Shown: positions 1 to 6,055 of the stretch, piece by piece | How the letters are laid out: each line of letters begins with the position of its first letter | Position numbering within the stretch: the first letter of the stretch is position 1 | Assembly: GCA_038230695.1 (NCBI GenBank) | Contig: JBBRMT010000006.1 | Location: 1-45,254, forward strand | Direction: 5' to 3' | Length of the DNA: 45,254 nucleotides | From: QHBQ01 sp038230695 | Lineage (GTDB): Bacteria > Chloroflexota > Chloroflexia > QHBQ01 | Notes under the pieces: generated by a model | What the model was told of the DNA's origin: nothing | Database searches by the model: none | What the model saw: the letters and a program-made list of their open reading frames with translations, nothing else | Made by a program: the position numbers and the translations under genes

Positions 1-1
1 A

Positions 2-241
2 GGCCTTGCTCTGCGCGTAGATACTGCCCCCGGCAAGCACACTGTTCCCGCCCCCAACTGGGATTTGAGCGGCATTATCAGTAACCCGGTGCCTCAGGAT
101 ATAGTCGCCCACTCTGTAACTGACATCTACCCCGCTGCGCTGTCGGCAATCGGCAACTATAAGCTGCAGAACGGCCAGCCCGACGGCCAGACTTTGCTTG
201 ACCAGGCCAGCCATCTCACCGATCTGCTGCGTCCGCGCTAG
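2..241 (+). CDS. C-terminal end of an unrecognised protein (partial)
   Basis: An open frame runs from the left edge to a TAG at 239-241 and encodes 79 residues. The sequence looks like real protein: balanced composition, third-position G/C preference like its neighbours, and an end in TDLLRPR. I recognise no motif, membrane segment or cysteine cluster. The start lies outside the window, so family and function cannot be judged. It is followed by two GC-rich hairpins that may end its transcript. Confidence 0.55.
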   Translation, partial: GLALRVDTAPGKHTVPAPNWDLSGIISNPVPQDIVAHSVTDIYPAALSAIGNYKLQNGQPDGQTLLDQASHLTDLLRPR

Positions 242-272
242 CGATGGGTTACAAATTCATTAGGTGGTGTAG

Positions 273-329
273 GGGCGGATTGCGTCCGCCCTGATACGCG
301 AACTCACCAGGGCGGGCGGTAGCCCGCCC
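273..329. terminator. Two consecutive GC-rich hairpins (REP-like)
   Basis: The first hairpin pairs GGGCGGA (273-279) with TCCGCCC (285-291) over a 5-nt loop. The second pairs GGGCGGGC (310-317) with GCCCGCCC (322-329) over a 4-nt loop. Neither has a strong T-tract, so they may be palindromic repeats rather than classical terminators. The same GGGCG/CGCCC style recurs at 3165, 20328, 31889 and 40725. Confidence 0.55.
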
Positions 330-357
330 CTAAAATGAAATAATGACTGACCAGGCT

Positions 358-387
358 TTGACAAACACCCACCTTTTGTGATATAAA
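358..387 (+). promoter_or_regulatory. Sigma70-type promoter for the core-MetE genes
   Basis: TTGACA at 358-363 and TATAAA at 382-387 are separated by 18 nt, with a TG dinucleotide just before the -10 box (extended -10). It lies about 100 nt upstream of the first MetE-like gene on the same strand. The intervening leader shows no riboswitch that I recognise. Confidence 0.6.
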
Positions 388-488
388 TTGCAAGCAAAAT
401 ACCGTTCCGCAACTGTGGCCTGCCGCCCTGGCCGCACCATGCTGTAATCGCGCCAAAACAGGCGTAAATACCAAGATTAAGGAGCAAT

Positions 489-1553
489 ATGCTGACAACT
501 GTGGTAGGCAACTACCCGAAGATTGCGAACCGCCGCGAGAGCGATGCCCCCAAAGCCGCCTCCGCTGCCTTCAACCCTAACGCGACCTCGATTACCACCG
601 CGACTGCGACCGCGACCGATAATGCCACCCTGCCCACCAACCTGCGCCGTGCCATTGCCCTGTTCGACGAGGGCAAGCTGACCGCTGATCAGTTGAAGGA
701 AGTGCAGGATAACGTCACCATCGAGGTGATGAAGGAGCAGGAAGCGGCGGGTGTGGACATCATCACCGACGGCCATATTCGCTGGGCCGACGACCAGACC
801 TATATCGCCAGTAAGATCAAGGGCTTTACCATGAGCGGCCTGCTGCGCTATTTCGACAGCAACACCTATTACCGCCAGCCGATCGCCGATGGTAAGCTAT
901 CCGCCGATGGCAACATCCTGCTAGCTGACTATCAGTTTGCTGCCGCGCACGCCAACAAGCCGGTCAAAGTGTCAATGGACGGTCCCTACACCCTGGCCCG
1001 CCTGAGCAAGAATGAGCATTACAAGAGCGATGCGGATTTCGCCTTCGCTCTCGCCGAGATCCTGAACGCTGAGGCTAAGGCGTTGCTCAAAGCCGGTGCG
1101 CCAATCGTGCAGTTCGATGAACCGGCCATCCTGCAGCACAAGGGCGATTTTGCCCTGTTCGTTCAGGTGATGGACAAGCTGACCGCTGGCCTCGACCAGA
1201 GCAAGCTGGCGCTCTACACCTACTTCGGCAGCCTCGATGGCCTGGATCACTATTTCGAGCTTCCTTTCGGCAGCTTCGGCATTGACCTGACCGACGATTA
1301 TGGCCGCGATAGCTGGGCCTGGCTCAACTTCTTCCCCCAAGGCAAGACCCTCGGCCTGGGCATTGTGGATGCCCGCAACACCAAGCTGGAGACGGTGGAG
1401 GAGCTAGTCGCCAAGATAAATGAACTACCGGAGAACATTGACCGCAGCGCGGTGCTGGTCAGCCCCAATTGCGGGTTGGAGTTCCTGCCCCGCGAACGCG
1501 CCCAGGAGAAACTCGCCCGCATGGTAGAGGCGGTCAAGTCGGCCAGCCGTTAA
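489..1553 (+). CDS. Core-MetE-like protein lacking zinc ligands
   Basis: This 354-residue protein matches the C-terminal barrel of cobalamin-independent methionine synthase (MetE/UROD superfamily) and has no MetE N-terminal domain. Family landmarks are visible: ITDGHIRW near residue 96, MDGPYTL, VQFDEPA and SPNCGLE. The zinc-binding HxC of the family is replaced by Y243-T-Y245, and the conserved Glu after IDL is Thr. Only the last ligand position, C328, is kept. An insert rich in Thr, Ala and Asn occupies residues 20-52. The start has a good Shine-Dalgarno (AAGGAG). The next gene is a paralogue with all ligands, so this copy may be a non-catalytic partner or may have changed chemistry. Family assignment is firm; loss of methyl transfer is inference. 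Confidence 0.85.
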   Translation: MLTTVVGNYPKIANRRESDAPKAASAAFNPNATSITTATATATDNATLPTNLRRAIALFDEGKLTADQLKEVQDNVTIEVMKEQEAAGVDIITDGHIRWADDQTYIASKIKGFTMSGLLRYFDSNTYYRQPIADGKLSADGNILLADYQFAAAHANKPVKVSMDGPYTLARLSKNEHYKSDADFAFALAEILNAEAKALLKAGAPIVQFDEPAILQHKGDFALFVQVMDKLTAGLDQSKLALYTYFGSLDGLDHYFELPFGSFGIDLTDDYGRDSWAWLNFFPQGKTLGLGIVDARNTKLETVEELVAKINELPENIDRSAVLVSPNCGLEFLPRERAQEKLARMVEAVKSASR

Positions 1554-1569
1554 GCATAAGTGAGAATAG

Positions 1570-1604
1570 TAAATGGTAAATGGTGAATGGTAAATGATAA
1601 ACGG
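1570..1604 (+). repeat. Heptanucleotide tandem repeat, TAAATGG type
   Basis: Five 7-nt units lie in tandem (TAAATGG, TAAATGG, TGAATGG, TAAATGA, TAAACGG). They sit between the two MetE-like genes, directly before a second heptamer run of the TTCTACC type. Confidence 0.85.
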
Positions 1605-1610
1605 ACGACC

Positions 1611-1645
1611 TTCTACCTTCCCCATACTACCTTCTACCTTCTTCA
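1611..1645 (+). repeat. Heptanucleotide repeat, TTCTACC type
   Basis: TTCTACC units with one diverged spacer fill most of the space before the next gene. The same heptamer family recurs at 20363, 21683, 25822, 32919, 35862 (complement) and 45112. Confidence 0.75.
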
Positions 1646-1734
1646 ATCATTAGCATTGGCGGCTGCTGCCCTGCCGCCGCATGGGGTGAACAATCGCGCC
1701 CCTGGTTTACAAGATAAGGAGTTTTGCAACAATC

Positions 1735-2703
1735 ATGGTACAAGGACTTTTGACAACCAGTGTAGGCAGCTTCCCCAAGCCCGCCTATCTGCTTGAGGCC
1801 CGCAACCGTTACGCCAAAGGGGCGATCAGCGCGGAGGAGCTAAACCAGCTTGAGAAGCAGGCCACCCGCGAGTGGATTACGTTTCAGGAGGAATTGGGCG
1901 TAGACATCCTGGTGGATGGCGAGATGTATCGCGGTGACATGGCGACATATTTCGCCGAGCGGCTGGACGGCTTCAGCATCAGCGGGCTGGTGCGTAGCTA
2001 CGGCAACCGCTACTATCGCAAGCCGGTCGCAGTTGGCGACATCCGCTGGCGCGAACCGATCAGCGTGGAGATGTTCAAGTATGCCCAGAGCTTGACCGAT
2101 AAGCCGGTGAAGGGGATGCTGACTGGGCCGTACACGATGATGGACTGGTCGTTCAACGAGCATTACGCCAACCGCGAGGCGCTGGCGATGGCGCTGGCCG
2201 AGGCCATCCATCAGGAAGCGGTGGAGTTGGAGAACGCGGGCGCGAAGTACATCCAGATTGACGAACCCGCCGTCTCCACCCGCCCTGAAGAGTTGGAGAT
2301 CGCGATCAAGGCAATGGCAGTTGTCACTAACGGGCTGCGGGCGCATACTCTCACCCATATATGCTACGGCGACTTCGAGAAGATTTACCCGCGAATGTTG
2401 GACATCCCCGTAGACCAGATTGATCTGGAGATGGCAAATAGCCACTACGACCTGCTGGAAACCTTCCGCAAGGCCAAGTTCACCAAGGCGATTGGTCTCG
2501 GTGTGGTGGACGTTCACAGCCATGTGATGGAGAGCGTGGACGAGGTAGCCGATGGCATCCGCCGCACCCTAGAAGTCATCCCCGCCGCGCAGATTTACGT
2601 GGACCCCGACTGCGGCCTCAAGACCCGCACCGTCGAGGAGGCCAAGGATAAGATGCGCGTAGTGGTCGAAGCAACCAAGCGAGTCAAAGCGGAACTGAAC
2701 TAA
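1735..2703 (+). CDS. Core methionine synthase (MetE-like, zinc ligands intact)
   Basis: This 322-residue single-barrel MetE homologue should transfer a methyl group to a zinc-bound thiol. It keeps the full zinc set: H208 and C210 in THICYG, E232 in IDLEMANS and C293 in DPDCGL. The substrate-side motifs GPYTMMDW and IQIDEPA are also present. Lacking the MetE N-terminal half, it fits the folate-independent core-MetE (Mes) group, where the methyl donor is often a methylcobalamin protein; that donor is inferred, not visible. It follows its ligand-less paralogue by 181 nt containing two heptamer repeats. An AAGGAG lies unusually far (13 nt) from the ATG. Methionine synthesis is likely; another thiol acceptor such as coenzyme M cannot be excluded. 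Confidence 0.85.
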   Translation: MVQGLLTTSVGSFPKPAYLLEARNRYAKGAISAEELNQLEKQATREWITFQEELGVDILVDGEMYRGDMATYFAERLDGFSISGLVRSYGNRYYRKPVAVGDIRWREPISVEMFKYAQSLTDKPVKGMLTGPYTMMDWSFNEHYANREALAMALAEAIHQEAVELENAGAKYIQIDEPAVSTRPEELEIAIKAMAVVTNGLRAHTLTHICYGDFEKIYPRMLDIPVDQIDLEMANSHYDLLETFRKAKFTKAIGLGVVDVHSHVMESVDEVADGIRRTLEVIPAAQIYVDPDCGLKTRTVEEAKDKMRVVVEATKRVKAELN

Positions 2704-2705
2704 CA

Positions 2706-2805
2706 AGTTGCAAGTTGCAAGTTGAAAGTTATAAGTACTTGGGCCAGCGCGTTCTATCTCCTTCTACGTTTTTCACTTTCAACTTTCAACTTGCAACTTG
2801 CAACT
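2706..2805. repeat. 25-bp perfect inverted repeat built from heptamers
   Basis: 2706-2730 is the exact reverse complement of 2781-2805, with 50 nt between. Each arm consists of 7-nt units (CAAGTTG/AAAGTT and AACTTTC/AACTTGC). The hairpin would form between the MetE-like gene and the next gene, ending 6 nt before the latter's Shine-Dalgarno. It could limit readthrough or expose that ribosome site. Confidence 0.85.
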
Positions 2806-2822
2806 CACCGGAGGTGATTAAG

Positions 2823-3209
2823 ATGCCCCAGAACGTCATCCTATACACTCGGCGCGACTCGCCGCGCTCGGACGAGGCCCGCAAGCGTTACAGCAAGAAG
2901 AATGTCCTGTTCGAGGAACGGGCGGTGGAGAAGAACCGCGCCTGGGCTGAGGAAGCCTTCAACCTCTCCGGCCAGCCCGGCTATCCCGTCATCGTCGAGG
3001 ATGGGCGGGTGCTGGTCGGCGTGGATGGGCAGACCGACTTAGGGGAAAGAAGATCACAGGTCGGCAGAGTAGGGATTAGCGTGCCTATTGCTTATGGACT
3101 GCCTACTGTGGCTAACCGTCACGATCGGCATCCACCCTGCAAGTTTCGGATCGGGCTAAAGAATAGGCGGGACGCATCAATTGCGTCCCGCCTGTTTGTA
3201 TTCGACTAG
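2823..3209 (+). CDS. Glutaredoxin-like protein without active-site cysteines
   Basis: The start chosen has GGAGGTGA at 2811-2818. The first 75 or so residues follow the glutaredoxin fold: ILYTRR, then the active-site position, a helix, and YPVIVEDGRVLVG with the cis-proline strand. Where glutaredoxins have CPxC this protein reads S-P-R-S, so both redox cysteines appear to be serine and thiol-disulfide exchange is not expected. The last 50 residues have no glutaredoxin counterpart and run over a 12-bp palindrome, so the natural end may once have been near 3055 with the tail gained by frameshift or stop loss. It could act as a binding adaptor. It is co-oriented with the MetE-like pair. Confidence 0.65.
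   Translation: MPQNVILYTRRDSPRSDEARKRYSKKNVLFEERAVEKNRAWAEEAFNLSGQPGYPVIVEDGRVLVGVDGQTDLGERRSQVGRVGISVPIAYGLPTVANRHDRHPPCKFRIGLKNRRDASIASRLFVFD
3165..3193. terminator. 12-bp hairpin overlapping a CDS end
   Basis: 3165-3176 pairs perfectly with 3182-3193 over a 5-nt loop. It lies between two convergent genes and inside the last codons of the glutaredoxin-like ORF. A short GTTT follows, so it may act as a bidirectional terminator. It belongs to the GGGCG-type palindrome family. Confidence 0.65.
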
Positions 3210-3210
3210 T

Positions 3211-3828
3211 TTAATGATGCTCATCGTTGATAGTTGCCATAAACACACAGTCAATGGCTTTGCCCTGCGTTCGGCATTGCACTTCTTTGACCACTATCTG
3301 ATCGCCAGTCAGAATCGAGTAGGAGGTACGTAGGCCATCGCCAATGAAGTAGCAAACCGGCTCCCCGCTTTTGATGCGCGCACACATACCGCAATCATGA
3401 CTGATTACCTCTACACCCTCGGCGGTGTTGCTCAGGCTAAAATTACCTGACTGAGTGGAGAACACTTGCATATGGATGGCGGCAGCCTGCTGCAAACGAG
3501 CAATGCCTTTAAGCCCAGCTACCGCAGGTTCAACTATGGGTTTGAGCGCCGTCCCGAATACCTTCCCCCCATCGGTGCCAGCATATCGGCCAAAGGTAAT
3601 AAACAGATCTCTACCGACAACCTGATAAATGTGTTCACATACCTGGCCCATCTCCTTGCCATTCGACTCTACCACAGTGGGGTCGTCTGAGGGCGGGCGC
3701 TTAAGATAACGTTTCCAGGAGGTTTGCTCTAGCAGCTTATCATACTGTGGGCCTATCGCTTTCTTCAGGCTTACCAGCAAGAGTCCAACCAGCGGCCCTG
3801 TAAGCGGGGCGCTTTCCTTTTCATTCAT
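3211..3828 (-). CDS. V4R-domain-like small-molecule sensor
   Basis: The start is taken at an ATG preceded by a weak GAAGG, giving 205 residues; the longer open frame upstream is discarded because it runs back over the promoter and the neighbouring gene. The C-terminal half resembles the V4R (4-vinyl reductase) domain: an HDCGMC pair, then PVCYFIGDGL, then a VKEVQCRTQGKAIDCVF ending, the usual Cys-rich pattern of this ligand-binding fold. No DNA-binding or signalling domain is attached. V4R domains bind small hydrophobic molecules or metals in regulators and chlorophyll-related proteins; the ligand here is unknown. It has its own promoter at 3883-3911. Confidence 0.6.
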   Translation of the reverse strand: MNEKESAPLTGPLVGLLLVSLKKAIGPQYDKLLEQTSWKRYLKRPPSDDPTVVESNGKEMGQVCEHIYQVVGRDLFITFGRYAGTDGGKVFGTALKPIVEPAVAGLKGIARLQQAAAIHMQVFSTQSGNFSLSNTAEGVEVISHDCGMCARIKSGEPVCYFIGDGLRTSYSILTGDQIVVKEVQCRTQGKAIDCVFMATINDEHH

Positions 3829-3882
3829 TGTGCTTACCTTCGATTCTATAACTTTAACACTTCCGTCTGCTTCATTCAATCG

Positions 3883-3911
3883 AAGATAATTGTATAACGT
3901 TGTTCTGTCAA
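3883..3911 (-). promoter_or_regulatory. Promoter of the V4R-like gene
   Basis: On the minus strand TTGACA (3906-3911) and TATCTT (3883-3888) are 17 nt apart. It sits about 55 nt upstream of the ATG at 3828 and abuts the 3' end of the preceding minus-strand gene. Confidence 0.6.
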
Positions 3912-3913
3912 AG

Positions 3914-4288
3914 TCAAGCGGGGTGCGTCTCGAAATATTCCTTGAGGATGCTGATGGTGTAGGTGGTGAAGAAGTCCTTGCTGCATAGCTCACGGCGGCT
4001 GATCTTGCGGGCCTGATATTGCTCCCAAGCCTCGTAGACCAGTTGGAACGACTTCTTACGCACGCGGATGTCCTGCACCCGCACCAGGTCGCGCTCCGGC
4101 ATATACCACGCCTCGAAGTCCTTGCCAAAGTAGCTCTTGCACACGCTCCAGTTGCGAACGTAGCGTTTCTTCTTCAGCCAGGCGGACAGCTCCGTCCAGA
4201 AGCTCTCGAAGTCGGGGAAGTCGTCGCCAGGGAGGATGGCTCCAGCAGACTTGCTTTCAATTTCGCTTTGTATCATTGTTGTGTTCAT
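3914..4288 (-). CDS. Unrecognised 124-residue protein
   Basis: ATG start with AGGAAG about 9 nt upstream. The protein has no signal peptide or membrane segment. It has a charged central part (LKKKRYVRNW, RVRKKSF), many aromatic residues and two isolated cysteines. The pattern suggests a compact, possibly nucleic-acid-contacting protein, but I recognise no family. It begins 31 nt after the recJ stop on the same strand and may be the last gene of the rimI-tsaD-recJ transcript. Codon use is like that of its neighbours. Confidence 0.6.
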   Translation of the reverse strand: MNTTMIQSEIESKSAGAILPGDDFPDFESFWTELSAWLKKKRYVRNWSVCKSYFGKDFEAWYMPERDLVRVQDIRVRKKSFQLVYEAWEQYQARKISRRELCSKDFFTTYTISILKEYFETHPA

Positions 4289-4319
4289 CGTCTATGTAAA
4301 CGCTTCCTGTCCGCTGGCG

Positions 4320-6053
4320 TTACGCCTGGGCGGGACGAATATCCTTCACGTTCATCTGAATGGTGAAGGAGCCGTTCCACTCGTTCTTCTCCACCTGGTA
4401 GACAACATCAATCAGCGGCTTTGTTTCCAGGAAGGGCAGCCACTCGGCCCGCCGCCACGCCACTGCCTGGGCGTGACCCAAGCGTACTGGATCGTTCAGG
4501 TTGATGCGTAGGTGCTGGCGATCCTTGCCCATCAGTTTGGTATCGGCCACTCGCACGCGGCGGGCGATGAAGGTTGGCGAAGGGTTGCCCATGCCATAGG
4601 GAGCCAGCCATTCCAGCGCCTGCAACAGCGTGGGGGTTAGGCGGTCAATCGGCACTTCGGCATCAATGCGTAGCTCGGCATGAAAGTCTGCCTCGCTCAG
4701 TTGGCTGGCAGCGATGGCCCGTAGCGCATTGCCCAGCTCGCCCAGCCGCGCCGTCTCCACGCTGAAGCCAGCGGCAGCGGCGTGACCCCCGTAGCGAGAC
4801 AGCAGGTAGCTCACCTCGGTCAGCGCGGCGGTGACGTTGAAGGCGGAGATGCTGCGGGCGCTGCCCTTCGACATCGCATCACCCTCCTCGATAATCAGCA
4901 CCGGGCGGTGGAACTCCTCCAGCAGCCGCGCCGCCGCCAGCCCAACCACGCCTGCGTTCCAGTCGCGGCTGTGCAGCAGGATAAGGGGCGTGTCTTCGGG
5001 CAGAGAGGCGGCCCGTGTCATCGCGTCGGCGACGATGGCGCTGGTAAGCTGCTGCCGTTCACGGTTGCGTAGCTCCAAATCGCCCGCCAGCCGCGTACTC
5101 TCCAGCATATCCTCACACATCAGCAGCTTGTAGCTCGCCATCGCGCTCTCCAGCCGCCCAGCGGCGTTGAGGCGGGGCGCGATGATGAAGCCGATTGTAC
5201 CCGCATCTACGTTGTCGCGGTTGGTACGGGCCACGCTGTAAAGCGCCTGCAAGCCCGGCGAACGAGTGGCCCGCAGGCTGCGTATGCCGTGCTGCACCAG
5301 GATACGATTGTCGCCGTGCAGCGGAGCCATATCGGCAACTGTGCCAATTGCCACCAGTTCGATCAGGTCGCGGGGCTGCGTCACCTTCATGGTTAGGCCA
5401 CGCTGCGCCAACGCCCGCACGATCTGATAGGCGATACCCACGCCGGTCAGTTCGAGGAAGGGGTACGTGTTGTCGGGGCGGCGGGCGGAGATCAGCGCGT
5501 AGGCTGGCGGCAATTCGCGGGGGGCGCGATGGTGGTCGGTGATGATAACATCCATATCGTAGCGGCGCATCGCCTCGCCCACTTCCTTCAGGTTGCTGAT
5601 GCCGCAGTCCACCGTGATGATCAGACCAACCCCACGCTCGGCCAGCTTGCTGATCGCGTCGAGGTTCATGCCATAGCCTTCGAGGGTGCGATGCGGGATG
5701 TAGGGTTCGACGACCGCGCCCATTGCGGTCAGCGCCCGCACCAACACGGCGGTGGCGGTGATACCGTCGGCATCGTAGTCGCCGTAGATGGCGATGCGCT
5801 CACCGCTGCTCACCGCATCAATGATGCGGGTGGCGGCCTTGTCCATATCGAGGAACATGAAGGGGTCGTTGAGGGCTGCGCCATCAATATTGAGGAAGGC
5901 GGCAGCGGCATCGGCAGTGATGATTTTGCGGTTGTAGAGCATCTGCACCAGCAGCGGCGCATAAGGCAAATCGCCAACCGCGTTGATCAGTTCGGCGGCG
6001 ACTTCAGATGGCGTTTCGGGTTGCAGGCTCCAGCGTTTAGTAGCGGGGCGCAT
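4320..6053 (-). CDS. recJ: Single-strand-specific exonuclease RecJ
   Basis: RecJ degrades single-stranded DNA 5' to 3' during recombination and mismatch or base-excision repair. The 577-residue length is standard. DHH-phosphoesterase motifs are in order: GDYDADG at 91-97, VDCG near 149, ITDHHRA with DHH at 173-175, and VADMAPL near 240. RLNAAGR follows at 294-300, and GGHAAAAGF marks the DHHA1 part, with an OB-like domain after it. The ATG lies 2 nt after the tsaD stop, implying translational coupling. Assignment is secure. Confidence 0.96.
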   Translation of the reverse strand: MRPATKRWSLQPETPSEVAAELINAVGDLPYAPLLVQMLYNRKIITADAAAAFLNIDGAALNDPFMFLDMDKAATRIIDAVSSGERIAIYGDYDADGITATAVLVRALTAMGAVVEPYIPHRTLEGYGMNLDAISKLAERGVGLIITVDCGISNLKEVGEAMRRYDMDVIITDHHRAPRELPPAYALISARRPDNTYPFLELTGVGIAYQIVRALAQRGLTMKVTQPRDLIELVAIGTVADMAPLHGDNRILVQHGIRSLRATRSPGLQALYSVARTNRDNVDAGTIGFIIAPRLNAAGRLESAMASYKLLMCEDMLESTRLAGDLELRNRERQQLTSAIVADAMTRAASLPEDTPLILLHSRDWNAGVVGLAAARLLEEFHRPVLIIEEGDAMSKGSARSISAFNVTAALTEVSYLLSRYGGHAAAAGFSVETARLGELGNALRAIAASQLSEADFHAELRIDAEVPIDRLTPTLLQALEWLAPYGMGNPSPTFIARRVRVADTKLMGKDRQHLRINLNDPVRLGHAQAVAWRRAEWLPFLETKPLIDVVYQVEKNEWNGSFTIQMNVKDIRPAQA

Positions 6054-6055
6054 CG

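Noticed and set aside
1570..1645. Possible CRISPR array
   Set aside because: The repeats are contiguous 7-nt units without spacers, and there are no cas genes.
3829..4128. N-terminal extension of the V4R-like protein
   Set aside because: It is Arg/Ser-rich shadow sequence of the neighbouring gene and crosses a consensus promoter.
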